A DNA stretch of 18,170 nt from 2-01-FULL-49-17 sp964553025 (GTDB lineage: Bacteria; Patescibacteriota; Minisyncoccia; 2-02-FULL-40-12; GWA2-44-9), in the NCBI GenBank assembly GCA_964553025.1, contig CAZKJF010000014.1, positions 1 through 18,170 of the forward strand, given 5' to 3'. This document shows positions 1-7,088 of the stretch, piece after piece (position 1 is the first letter of the stretch; each line of letters starts with the position of its first letter). The notes under the pieces were generated by a model that saw only the letters and a list, made by a program, of their open reading frames with translations, was not told the origin of the DNA and ran no database searches. A program made the position numbers and the translations under genes.

Positions 1-1
1 G

Positions 2-2203
2 ACGACAAGCGTCCTGGAACTCAATAAACTCATGCTGGGCATGGCCGTCGCGGCTGTTGCTCTCATTGCTTGGCTGCTGTCAGTCGTCTCGCGCGGCCGT
101 ATCGCCTGGCGCTCGACGCCATTCGACAAGGGTATCCTCGGTCTCTTGGGAGCTGTCTTGATCGCGGCGGCTTTTTCCATCTCGCCGTTTACCAGTTTTC
201 TCGGCGTACCGCTCAATCTTTCCTTTTCTTTCATTAGCGTTCTTTCGCTGGCTGTTATTTATTTTGCCGTTACCTACACGGTTGAAGATCGTGGCCGTCT
301 CCTTCTCGATGTATTTGGAATTTCGGTTGCCATAGCTCTTGCGTACGGTTTGTTTCAAGTTTTTGGAGTTTACCTTTTCCGTTTTCCGTTTGCGATTTCT
401 CACGCCTTTAATTCGGTGGGTTCGCCGAATGCATTGGGTGTATTGGCTGCGGTCAGTATTCCGTTTTTGGGCCGCAGCATGGCTCGCGGCTGGATCAAAA
501 TCGCGCATTTGATCGGCATGGCTGCCGGCGTATTTCTTTTGATTCTCTTGAATTGGTCAATTTTATGGGTGATCGCAGCGGCGGGGATGGTCGCATTGAT
601 TGCTTTTGAAAGCATCAGCCAAGAGAAATTTCGCATTATCCGGTTTATCTTGCCGATGACCCTGATCGTATTGGCGGTATTTTTGACGGTTACGCATTTT
701 ACGGTCACGGCCGTTAAGAACCAGCTTCCAATCGAGGTCGCACCTTCTTTCATCTTATCGGGTGATATCTTGAAAGGGGCTTTGCATGAAAAACCCTTTA
801 CCGGCTACGGTCCCGAGAATTTTTCGCTTGCGTTTGACCGATACGGCGCCAGCCGTTTGGCAACCTCGACGCTTTCCAGCGCCAAGTTCTTCAGCGCCAC
901 CGGCGAAGCCATCTCGGCATTGGCTGAAGGCGGGTTGGTCATGGTTATCGCCTTCGCCCTCTTTTTGTGGGGTCTGGTACAGGGTATTCGCTCATATGTA
1001 TTGATGCGCTCGTCTCATCGGGTCCCTGCCTATACCGGCGCCCTCTGGGCTTCGGCCGTCGCCACGCTCGTCGCGTTCGTAATTTACCCGATGAACTTTA
1101 CGCTTTTGTTCGCTTTCTTTTTCCTGTTTGCGCTGGCTGCGGTTGCCCTCTGGGGTGATCGTCTCCGCGAATTCAATATTGAAGACAGTGTGACGCTGTC
1201 TCTCTCGGCTTCGCTTGGATTTATCGGCGGTCTGATTTTGATTTTGGTGGGCGTGTATATGGGGGTGTCCGTATATGTGGCTGATGCCGCGTATGCAAAA
1301 GCGACTCGCTTGAACGCCAATGACGCCGACAAAGCCGCGCCATTAGTGGCTTCGGCCGTAAGCTGGAACAGCCATAGCGATACGTACTATCGCGCCGCTT
1401 CGCAAATCGCAATCCGCCTTTTAGCCAATGAATTAAACGCTCCGGCCGACAAGAACGACGCTCAAAAGAGCACGCGTGTTCAGAATTACATTACGTCTTC
1501 AGTGAATTTAGCCAAGACCGCTACGACGATCAATCCCCGCGAAGCCCAGAACTGGTCAAACTTGGCCGGCGTCTATGAAAGCTTGCTGGGCATCGTTGAC
1601 GGCGTGGATCAGGCAGCCCAGGATGCCTATGTGAAAGCGGCCGAAGCCCGTCCCGGCGACCCCTCCTACTACAATGAGATCGGCAACGTCTATCTCGCCA
1701 AAGCCGCATTACTGCGCCGGGCCAATGCGAGCGCCAATGCCAGCCAAATCAATTCCGCTTTGGCTGTAGCCGAGACGAATTACAAGAAAGCAATCGACAT
1801 CTCCGGCAATTTCGGTCTCGCCATCTATAACCTTTCCAGCGTTTATGAACAGGAAGGCAAATTAAACGACGCCATCAAAGGCCTTGAGAAATTGGCGCCG
1901 TTCAACAGCGACCAGCCGGGCTTGCTTTTTGAACTGGGCCTTCTGTATTACCAGTCAGGCAATCGTGACAAGGCGTTTAGCACGCTCCAGCAGGTATTGG
2001 TTCTCCAGCCGGATTACGCCAATGCCCACTGGTATCTCTCGCTTATCTATCAAGATCGCGGCGACACGACGAATGCCATTGCCGAATTGCAGAAGATTCT
2101 CAATGTGGAGGAAAACAAAGACAACCAGACCGTGCTTGATCGTTTGACCCAGCTTCAGCAGGGAACTGCGACCAGCAAAGGCCCTGATGAAAAACCTCTT
2201 TAA
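2..2203 (+). CDS. O-antigen ligase-like polytopic membrane protein with C-terminal TPR repeats, 5' partial
   Basis: The reading frame is open to the left edge, so the true start probably lies outside; the first in-frame ATG is at 32 and residues are numbered from there (723 aa). About residues 1-425 are a series of hydrophobic segments with long loops. They include GSPNALG near 130 and TGYGPENF near 257, which resemble the Wzy/WaaL (O-antigen ligase) family. Residues about 430-715 are soluble and helical with TPR signatures such as NWSNLAGVYESLL, AIYNLSSVYEQEGKLNDAI and AHWYLSLIYQDRGDTTNAI. Such proteins join or transfer surface glycans at the outer face of the membrane, and the TPRs probably bind partners. 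Its end overlaps mltG by 17 nt, so the two are probably co-transcribed. The ligase substrate cannot be read from sequence; a related bacterial polymerase role is possible. Confidence 0.8.
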   Translation, partial: TTSVLELNKLMLGMAVAAVALIAWLLSVVSRGRIAWRSTPFDKGILGLLGAVLIAAAFSISPFTSFLGVPLNLSFSFISVLSLAVIYFAVTYTVEDRGRLLLDVFGISVAIALAYGLFQVFGVYLFRFPFAISHAFNSVGSPNALGVLAAVSIPFLGRSMARGWIKIAHLIGMAAGVFLLILLNWSILWVIAAAGMVALIAFESISQEKFRIIRFILPMTLIVLAVFLTVTHFTVTAVKNQLPIEVAPSFILSGDILKGALHEKPFTGYGPENFSLAFDRYGASRLATSTLSSAKFFSATGEAISALAEGGLVMVIAFALFLWGLVQGIRSYVLMRSSHRVPAYTGALWASAVATLVAFVIYPMNFTLLFAFFFLFALAAVALWGDRLREFNIEDSVTLSLSASLGFIGGLILILVGVYMGVSVYVADAAYAKATRLNANDADKAAPLVASAVSWNSHSDTYYRAASQIAIRLLANELNAPADKNDAQKSTRVQNYITSSVNLAKTATTINPREAQNWSNLAGVYESLLGIVDGVDQAAQDAYVKAAEARPGDPSYYNEIGNVYLAKAALLRRANASANASQINSALAVAETNYKKAIDISGNFGLAIYNLSSVYEQEGKLNDAIKGLEKLAPFNSDQPGLLFELGLLYYQSGNRDKAFSTLQQVLVLQPDYANAHWYLSLIYQDRGDTTNAIAELQKILNVEENKDNQTVLDRLTQLQQGTATSKGPDEKPL

Positions 2204-3206
2204 TCGGATTCTCGGTGTTTTTTGGCCGAAGCCGAACTGGCCCATCATTATTCCCACTGCAGCGGGAATAATGATGGGCGTTTTGGTCTGGCTCTTTGCT
2301 ATTCCGGCTTCGGGAGCGCGCCAGGGAAGCGCGACGTTCGTTATTTCAGCGGGTCAGGGCTCTCACGCCGTGGCCGATAACTTAGCTCGCGCGAATTTGA
2401 TTCCGAGCGCCGATATTTTTATTATTGCCCTTAAAGCGCTGGGCGCCGACAGCCAAATCAAGGCCGCAACGTATATTTTCCCGAAAAACGTTACGCCGGC
2501 TTCGATTATCTACCGAATCACCGAGGCCTATGGTACAGCTGATGACGTTCAAGTAACGATCCCCGAGGGCTACAATATCTGGGAAGTTGACGAACGGCTG
2601 GCGGTGGCAGGATTGATCGCACCGGCCCAATTCGCCGCGGCGTATGCCGCTGACGACGGGAAGTTTTTTCCGGATACCTACCGTTTTAAAAAAGGCGATA
2701 CTGTCCAGCAGATTGCCGCGAAAATGGAAGATAATTTTGATACCCAAACTCAGGCTTTTTTGAGCGGCTTATCATCGGACGCCCGGGCCCAAGCCATTAT
2801 TAAGGCCTCGATCATCGAGAAAGAAGCCAAAGATTTCGACGATATGCGCTTGGTTTCAGGGGTGATTTCCAACCGCTTGAAACAAGGAATGGATCTCCAG
2901 ATTGACGCGACTGTCGCTTACGGCGCATGCGTTCGCCAGTTTGCGGCCAGGCCAGCGCGCGGCTGCGATGTCACCCAGGTTGGCGTAGGCGCCGAGATCA
3001 AAATCGACGGCCCATTCAACACCTATACGCGCGCCGGCCTGCCGCCCCGGCCCATTTCCAACCCCGGCCTGAAGGCCATTGAAGCTGCCATCCGGCCTTC
3101 CGGCGATTATTTGTTTTATCTTTCGACGCGCGACGGCGGCCAGATTATTTTCGCGAAAACCGCTGCCGAACATGCGGCCAATCGGGCCAAATACCTCGGT
3201 CTTTGA
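2187..3206 (+). CDS. mltG: Endolytic murein transglycosylase MltG (YceG-like)
   Basis: Protein of 339 aa with one N-terminal membrane helix (about residues 18-40) and an extracytoplasmic catalytic region. The family signature ASIIEKEA (207-214) holds the presumed catalytic Glu211, the equivalent of Glu218 in E. coli MltG. LQIDATVAYG (237-246) and FNTYTRAGLPPRPISNPG (277-294) are further conserved blocks. The LysM-like part is at about 48-125. MltG cleaves nascent glycan strands and so sets strand length near the membrane. The start overlaps the 3' end of the upstream glycan-ligase-like gene by 17 nt, indicating translational coupling, and no separate promoter is seen. The TGA stop overlaps the -35 element of the next promoter. 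A long perfect hairpin lies in the codons of the membrane helix. Confidence 0.95.
   Translation: MKNLFNRILGVFWPKPNWPIIIPTAAGIMMGVLVWLFAIPASGARQGSATFVISAGQGSHAVADNLARANLIPSADIFIIALKALGADSQIKAATYIFPKNVTPASIIYRITEAYGTADDVQVTIPEGYNIWEVDERLAVAGLIAPAQFAAAYAADDGKFFPDTYRFKKGDTVQQIAAKMEDNFDTQTQAFLSGLSSDARAQAIIKASIIEKEAKDFDDMRLVSGVISNRLKQGMDLQIDATVAYGACVRQFAARPARGCDVTQVGVGAEIKIDGPFNTYTRAGLPPRPISNPGLKAIEAAIRPSGDYLFYLSTRDGGQIIFAKTAAEHAANRAKYLGL
2240..2279 (+). repeat. Perfect 16-bp inverted repeat inside mltG, weakly terminator-like
   Basis: Arms 2240-2255 and 2264-2279 are exact reverse complements (inner part CCCATCATTATTCCC against GGGAATAATGATGGG) with an 8-nt loop ACTGCAGC. It covers codons 18-31 of mltG, 53 nt after the start codon. 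A short TTTT follows at 2281-2284. Whether it folds or terminates in vivo is inference. Confidence 0.85.
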
Positions 3207-3231
3207 CTGTTTCAAGTTCTTGTGATACTAT
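3203..3231 (+). promoter_or_regulatory. Sigma70-type promoter of rplJL
   Basis: TTGACT (3203-3208), a 17-bp spacer, then TACTAT (3226-3231) preceded by TGA, an extended -10. The -35 overlaps the mltG stop codon, so rplJL has its own promoter directly after that gene. The start of transcription would be near 3238, just before the leader element. Confidence 0.7.
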
Positions 3232-3236
3232 AGAGC

Positions 3237-3331
3237 GGTAACCGTAGACAGCGCGCAGCCATAAGTCGCGCCGAGGTAATTAGCCGTTCTCACGGACTAG
3301 TTAGGTCGATCTGCGGTCAGCAGATTTTTTT
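3237..3331 (+). promoter_or_regulatory. Ribosomal protein L10 leader (autoregulatory 5' UTR)
   Basis: The segment 3242-3276 carries the hallmark CCGTAGACAGC followed by GCGC, then a complementary GCGC and CCGAGGT, matching what I know of the L10 leader motif of many bacteria. There, L10 or the L10-(L12)4 complex binds the kink-turn-like RNA and represses rplJL. It sits between the promoter and rplJ. A second small stem (CCGT/ACGG, 3284-3294) and a terminator-like hairpin follow. No clear Shine-Dalgarno is seen before the rplJ ATG at 3344. Confidence 0.75.
3309..3331 (+). terminator. Attenuator-like terminator in the L10 leader
   Basis: Stem ATCTGC (3309-3314) with GCAGAT (3320-3325), loop GGTCA, and a T run at 3325-3331. 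It lies 12 nt before the rplJ start, so it could stop transcription when the leader is bound by L10. No competing antiterminator fold was worked out. Confidence 0.55.
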
Positions 3332-3343
3332 GTTGTCAAAAAT

Positions 3344-3838
3344 ATGAAAACAAAAGCACAAAAAAAGGAAGAATTGCAGGCCTTAAAGGCCAAACTGCCG
3401 AGCTCGGAAATAACCGTCTTTACTTCGTTTGCGCGAAGCGGGGAGCAGGGTCTTTCCGTCGCTCAAATGACTGAACTCAAGCGTTTGCTCCGTTCGGCTA
3501 AGTCGGAATACGTCGTTACCAAGAAAACGCTTATTGACCGCGCGACCGAGGGTAAAGCCGACGTATATGGCATGCAGGGCTCGCTGGGCTTGGTGCTCGG
3601 CACCGAAGATGCCTACGGCGTCGCCAAGAAGGTGTACGAATTCTCCAAAAAGAACCCGGCATTGCAGTTCTTCGGCGCCCTTTTCGAAGGGGCCTTCATC
3701 TCGCGGGACCAGTTTCTCGAGATGGCCAAGATGCCGACCAAGGAAGTTCTGATCGGCCGGCTCCTGGGCATGATGAAATATCCCATTACGAGCTTTTATA
3801 TCGTGATAAACGAGATCAGCAAGAAACAAACCACTTAA
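3344..3838 (+). CDS. rplJ: Large ribosomal subunit protein L10
   Basis: Protein of 164 aa, normal for bacterial L10. It shows the family pattern KEELQALKAKL, a globular domain with KKTLIDRA, and the helical C-terminal tail (GRLLGMMKYPITSFYIVINEI) that anchors L7/L12 dimers. L10 forms the base of the ribosomal stalk on 23S rRNA. It is first in a two-gene operon with rplL, behind an L10-leader-like RNA that probably gives feedback control. Upstream of the ATG only an A-rich stretch is seen, so initiation may depend on the leader structure. Arginine codons are all of the CGN type, unlike the orphan gene downstream. The L11/L1 genes (rplK, rplA) that often precede rplJ are absent here. Confidence 0.96.
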   Translation: MKTKAQKKEELQALKAKLPSSEITVFTSFARSGEQGLSVAQMTELKRLLRSAKSEYVVTKKTLIDRATEGKADVYGMQGSLGLVLGTEDAYGVAKKVYEFSKKNPALQFFGALFEGAFISRDQFLEMAKMPTKEVLIGRLLGMMKYPITSFYIVINEISKKQTT

Positions 3839-3848
3839 TCACACGAAT

Positions 3849-4220
3849 ATGGACAAAAACCAATTCATCGAACAGATCGAGAAAATGTCCGTTACCGAAT
3901 TGAACGATTTGGTAAAGGCGTTGGAGGAAAAGTTCGGCGTTTCAGCCGCTTCGTTTGCCGCATCGGCCGGACCGGCCGCAGGCGGCGCTGCTGAAGATGC
4001 CGGCGAGAAAGACAGCTTCACTGTCGTCATCAAGGATGCCGGCAGCGCCAAGATTCAGGTCATCAAAGTTCTCCGCGAACTGACCGGTCTCGGCCTCAAG
4101 GAAGCCAAAGACATGACCGACAAGGCCCCGGCTACCGTCAAAGACGGCGTCAAGAAAGCCGATGCCGAAGAATGGAAGAAGAAACTCGAAGAAGCCGGTG
4201 CCGTCGTCGAGCTGAAATAG
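3849..4220 (+). CDS. rplL: Large ribosomal subunit protein L7/L12
   Basis: Protein of 123 aa, the usual length. The N-terminal dimerisation helix hairpin (residues 1-32) is followed by an Ala/Gly-rich hinge (about 35-52). The conserved C-terminal domain has SAKIQVIKVLRELTGLGLKE, DKAPATVK and EEWKKKLEEAGAVVELK. L7/L12 dimers on L10 recruit translation GTPases. It starts 10 nt after the rplJ stop and ends just before a strong terminator, so the pair forms one transcription unit. No Shine-Dalgarno is obvious in the 10-nt gap, so expression may rely on coupling to rplJ. Confidence 0.97.
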   Translation: MDKNQFIEQIEKMSVTELNDLVKALEEKFGVSAASFAASAGPAAGGAAEDAGEKDSFTVVIKDAGSAKIQVIKVLRELTGLGLKEAKDMTDKAPATVKDGVKKADAEEWKKKLEEAGAVVELK

Positions 4221-4244
4221 CCGACGAAATTGGCTCGGTTTTCT

Positions 4245-4279
4245 ATAAGCAAAAGCCCCGGAAAGGGGCTTTTGCTTAT
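4245..4279 (+). terminator. Intrinsic terminator of rplJL
   Basis: Perfect 15-bp stem (4245-4259 with 4265-4279), loop GGAAA, with AAAAGCCCC and GGGGCTTTT in the arms. It is 25 nt after the rplL stop. The T-rich part lies inside the stem, so it could act in both directions. Confidence 0.85.
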
Positions 4280-4300
4280 TTCTCGGGAATATGATATACT
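4272..4300 (+). promoter_or_regulatory. Promoter of the orphan gene
   Basis: TATACT at 4295-4300 preceded by TGA (extended -10). TTGCTT (4272-4277) lies 17 bp upstream inside the right arm of the rplL terminator. The -35 is weak (TTG only), but the -10 is close to consensus. The predicted 5' UTR is about 44 nt. Confidence 0.6.
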
Positions 4301-4350
4301 GATATTTCCACCGTAGTACCTTAACGCAGTGACAGAAAGGCAGGACGCCT

Positions 4351-4626
4351 ATGGCACAGCACGCGCATAGCGAGGTCAGCAAGCTGGAAGCGGTCCGGAT
4401 GGTGGGAGGAGGACAGCGGTTGGTCCACCTCCTGAAGGAGGCCTACGACAGGAGAAAAATCAGCGGCGAGCCCGGTAGGTTCGAGCTCTGCATCGGGGAT
4501 GTCCCCGGCGGCAGATTGTTCTCCTGGAAGGAAGGCGAGGCGAGAAAGTACGGAATCGTGCTTTCCCAGCTTCATCCTCACGACCCGGCCCGGTACCAGG
4601 CGGCCGCATCACCGCCGTCTGCATGA
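4351..4626 (+). CDS. Orphan 91-aa protein of unknown function
   Basis: I do not recognise this protein. It is predicted soluble, basic to neutral, with an N-terminal helix-prone part (about residues 8-36) and a Gly-rich middle (GDVPGGRLFSWKEGEARKYG, about 50-69). It has no membrane segment or known motif. Support for it being a gene: an extended -10 promoter upstream, AGGA 6 nt before the ATG, and a 16-bp perfect terminator 15 nt after the stop. The AGGA is in the loop of a small AGGC/GCCT stem just before the start. Codon use differs from its neighbours: of 8 arginines, 5 are AGA/AGG, 3 are CGG and none is CGC or CGT, and GAG and GGA are frequent. That fits either foreign origin or a distinct expression class. 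A structured RNA is a possible alternative. Confidence 0.65.
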   Translation: MAQHAHSEVSKLEAVRMVGGGQRLVHLLKEAYDRRKISGEPGRFELCIGDVPGGRLFSWKEGEARKYGIVLSQLHPHDPARYQAAASPPSA

Positions 4627-4641
4627 CCTCTGTTGCGCAAC

Positions 4642-4684
4642 AGCCCCGGATCGCGATTTTATCGCGATCCGGGGCTCGTTCTTT
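4642..4684 (+). terminator. Very strong terminator between the convergent orphan and PP2C-like genes
   Basis: Arms 4642-4657 and 4661-4676 form a perfect 16-bp GC-rich stem (AGCCCCGGATCGCGAT in the left arm) with a TTT loop. CGTTCTTTT follows. It is 15 nt after the orphan stop and 19 bp from the stop of the minus-strand gene, so it probably serves both. On the minus strand no T run follows. Confidence 0.85.
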
Positions 4685-4695
4685 TGTGTCCTCAA

Positions 4696-6807
4696 CTATT
4701 GCACCTTCCAGATTTTGTTCTCCGAGAGAACGTAGACTTGGCCATTGTCAGCGATTGCAGCGTCGTCAATGGCTTTTTGCGTATTTAATTTGTAGGTCTT
4801 TTGGAGGGCGCCCGTTTCTTTCGCGATCACATAGATGCGGCCCATCTGTTTATTCACGATATACAGAACCGAACCGTCATCGGTCGTTAAAAGCAGACTG
4901 TTGGAATCGTTGGTGATGCCGGTATTTAATTCTTTAGAAACTTTGCCTTTATAGTAGGTGGTCAGGGTACCGTCTTGGGAAAGGACATAGACATTGCCGT
5001 CGATCGCGATCCGGTTGGCATCGGAACGAACGGCAGTCCCGCTTTGGAGCCAAGGATCGATCTTGGTGTGGCCGGTGGCGGCGTCGGTCATTTTGACGAT
5101 CTGGCTGCCCGAGACGGCGTAAATATTATTCTGGAAAAAATCGAGAGTAGTAAACGGATCTCCGGCATACGTCGTCAAACCGATGGTTGATTTGGCGGTC
5201 GAAAGGGAAGCAATCTTTTTGGTCGCCGGGTCAACGGCTACGACATATGCGCCGCTGCCGAACAGCTGCGACGGGTTCATGCCGGTAACGGCGGTTTGTT
5301 TGTCCACGCCGCTAGCCGAAACGAGCGCGATCGCGCCTCCGGAGTCTTGGTTCAGGTAAGCATACAATTGGTCTCCGTCAACGGTAATCAGAGATGCGCG
5401 GCCGGCGTCATCGGGAATTTCAGCGGCGACCGAAAGGTTAGCGTCGACGGCTCCTTCCAAACTGTCGAGCGCGTCGCGGATTTTTTGTTTGATGTCGTTG
5501 AATCGAGTCGTGCCGGTCTGTTCTTGTTCGGTGGCAGTGATGTCGCTCAAGGAAGCGATCAGAACCGATCGCGCGCCCGCTAAGTCATTCTGGCCGGCTT
5601 TATCGCTGGCAAGTTTGATGTTTTCCTGCGCTTGGAGAACGGCGGCATTGGCCTGGCGATCAGCGGCGCTGATAAAGACAAATGATTTAAGGCCGAATAC
5701 TGTGCCGACGACGAGAACCGCCGCGCCACCGAGCGCGATTGCTCGGCCGCGGGGCGTCATGTTGATCCGCGCCAAGCGGCGGGCGTATTTGCTGAACGCA
5801 GAAGTCTTGCGGCCGACGCCGAATTCGCTCGGGATGATCTTGGGGATTTCAGAACGGAGGACGGGCCGAGGTTCGGAAATCTCAACGGCGGGAGCAGGAG
5901 CCGAAACAGGCTCCGCCGCCGCGATTCGCGCGGCGGCGGGCTCGTCCAAGATGATCGGAATAATGGGCTCCTTTTTCTTTGTAACCCGCGGTTTGACTGG
6001 CTTTTCTTCAGTGTGACTGGCCAAAACTGGCTGGGGAGCGGGGAGTGCGGCATCGACTTCCGGCTCGGTGTCGCGCAATTCACGAGGCTGGACGCGGGGT
6101 TGGACGGCAGCCTCCATGCATTTTTGGAGGTCGACATGGACGGCGGCGCAGGCGAAGTCGGGCTTTTCTTCTTTCAAGGCGGCAAGCGTGGCCACAAAAT
6201 CGTCCTGGCCCAATTTCAGGAATGAGTCTTTGAAAGATTTGGTGCGGGCGGTAACCGAGCGGCTTGGATAGAAGGCAAGAATGCGATCGTTCTCGCTGAC
6301 CTTGCCGGAGATGATATTTGAAAATTCTTTTTCTTGGGTGGCTTCCCGATCAAAGAGATCTACGTTGTTGAGGATGTCGATGTCGCGACCGTCGCGGGCG
6401 AGGAGGATTTTGAACTTGCCGAGTTTGGAGATATGCAGCTGATCGCCGGCAATCGCGAAAATGCCGACGTTGATTTTGGTGTCCTGCTTTTTGAAAAATT
6501 CTTCGACGACGCCGTTGATTTTTTTGAGCGTGTTGGTGAATGCTTCTTTAGGCGCCAGTTCCGGCTTGGCGTAGTATTCGCGCTTGGCGAGGGAAGCAAT
6601 GAGGTTGATGACATATGCCACGTCCAGATCCTCGGCATCCGGTTCGGCCACGCCCATCTGGACGTTGCCGACGACGTAGAGATTGCCGAGAACGCGCTTG
6701 GCGGGGTCAGAATCGTAATCGTACAAGAACGAATCACTGGAACCTTCTTTGCCATTGGCTTTGAGAAGGATTTCTTTGGCGACAGGTTTTATGAAAACTT
6801 TTTCCAT
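4696..6807 (-). CDS. Membrane protein: degenerate PP2C-like domain, one TM helix, extracytoplasmic beta-propeller
   Basis: Protein of 703 aa. Residues about 1-230 resemble the PPM/PP2C phosphatase fold as seen in Patescibacteria (NLYVVGNVQMG, VAYVINLIASLAKREYY, INVGIFAIAGDQLHISKLGKFKILLARDG). The metal-binding DG.GG motif of active PP2C enzymes is not visible. A Pro/Ala-rich linker (about 234-320) leads to one membrane helix (356-379), then a helical segment (382-455). At about 465-703 are roughly six short beta repeats such as NNIYAVSGSQIVKM, GNVYVLSQDGTLTTYY and GQVYVLSENKIWKV, which suggests a beta-propeller outside the membrane. The layout suggests an envelope sensor or scaffold linked to a cytoplasmic pseudophosphatase; this is inference. 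It is a single gene convergent with the orphan and divergent from the regulator pair. A possible minus-strand -10 TATAAA lies at 6863-6868 without a clear -35. Confidence 0.75.
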   Translation of the reverse strand: MEKVFIKPVAKEILLKANGKEGSSDSFLYDYDSDPAKRVLGNLYVVGNVQMGVAEPDAEDLDVAYVINLIASLAKREYYAKPELAPKEAFTNTLKKINGVVEEFFKKQDTKINVGIFAIAGDQLHISKLGKFKILLARDGRDIDILNNVDLFDREATQEKEFSNIISGKVSENDRILAFYPSRSVTARTKSFKDSFLKLGQDDFVATLAALKEEKPDFACAAVHVDLQKCMEAAVQPRVQPRELRDTEPEVDAALPAPQPVLASHTEEKPVKPRVTKKKEPIIPIILDEPAAARIAAAEPVSAPAPAVEISEPRPVLRSEIPKIIPSEFGVGRKTSAFSKYARRLARINMTPRGRAIALGGAAVLVVGTVFGLKSFVFISAADRQANAAVLQAQENIKLASDKAGQNDLAGARSVLIASLSDITATEQEQTGTTRFNDIKQKIRDALDSLEGAVDANLSVAAEIPDDAGRASLITVDGDQLYAYLNQDSGGAIALVSASGVDKQTAVTGMNPSQLFGSGAYVVAVDPATKKIASLSTAKSTIGLTTYAGDPFTTLDFFQNNIYAVSGSQIVKMTDAATGHTKIDPWLQSGTAVRSDANRIAIDGNVYVLSQDGTLTTYYKGKVSKELNTGITNDSNSLLLTTDDGSVLYIVNKQMGRIYVIAKETGALQKTYKLNTQKAIDDAAIADNGQVYVLSENKIWKVQ
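5913..5939. repeat. Perfect 11-bp GC inverted repeat in the PP2C-like gene linker
   Basis: CCGCCGCCGCG (5913-5923), loop ATTCG, CGCGGCGGCGG (5929-5939). It encodes part of the Ala-rich linker (AAARIAAAE), so alanine codon bias alone may explain it. No T run follows on either strand. Confidence 0.7.
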
Positions 6808-6824
6808 GGAGAAATGAGATTGGG

Positions 6825-6853
6825 TTGCCTTTTTTCCGATCTTCGGCTAAACT
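6825..6853 (+). promoter_or_regulatory. Putative promoter of the winged-helix regulator pair
   Basis: TTGCCT (6825-6830), a 17-bp spacer and TAAACT (6848-6853), both 4/6 matches, 45 nt before the ATG at 6898. GGAAGAAG at 6883-6890 is a reasonable ribosome binding site. The region also carries the 5' UTR of the divergent minus-strand gene. Confidence 0.45.
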
Positions 6854-6897
6854 AAAGGCGCTTTTATACCTTTCATGGTAATGGAAGAAGCCCCCTT

Positions 6898-7086
6898 ATG
6901 TCAAAGCCCATTCTTGATAACTTGTTCGGATCAAAGATTCGCGTCAAATTGCTGAAGTTTCTGTATCGCAATTATCCTCAAGATTTCAGCGTGACTGAAA
7001 TCGCCCAGCGGATCCAAGAGTCGGCTGAAGCCGTCAAAAAGGAAATGCAGCTGCTGAAAAGCATTACCGCGGTCAAGCGCAAATAG
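6898..7086 (+). CDS. Winged-helix DNA-binding domain, N-terminal half of a split regulator
   Basis: Protein of 62 aa. LDNLFGSKIRVKLLKFLYRN followed by DFSVTEIAQRIQESAEAVKKEMQLLKS is a typical winged helix-turn-helix start, with the recognition helix at about residues 42-56. From memory, similar N-termini in Patescibacteria belong to longer proteins (about 200 aa) whose C-terminal part looks like the product of the next ORF. Here the frame closes with TAG at 7084, and the next ATG follows 2 nt later in the -1 frame. The wing, which should follow LKS, is missing from this ORF. It may work as a small DNA-binding subunit paired with the next protein, or the gene may be frameshifted. GGAAGA lies about 11 nt upstream of the start. 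Confidence 0.7.
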   Translation: MSKPILDNLFGSKIRVKLLKFLYRNYPQDFSVTEIAQRIQESAEAVKKEMQLLKSITAVKRK

Positions 7087-7088
7087 CA

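Noticed and set aside
1741..1766. 8-bp inverted repeat in the TPR region of the first gene
   Set aside because: Short stem with a 10-nt loop and no T run, within what chance gives in 18 kb.
4623..4916. Plus-strand ORF across the orphan terminator
   Set aside because: It is antisense to the PP2C-like gene, contains the terminator hairpin and has no coding character.
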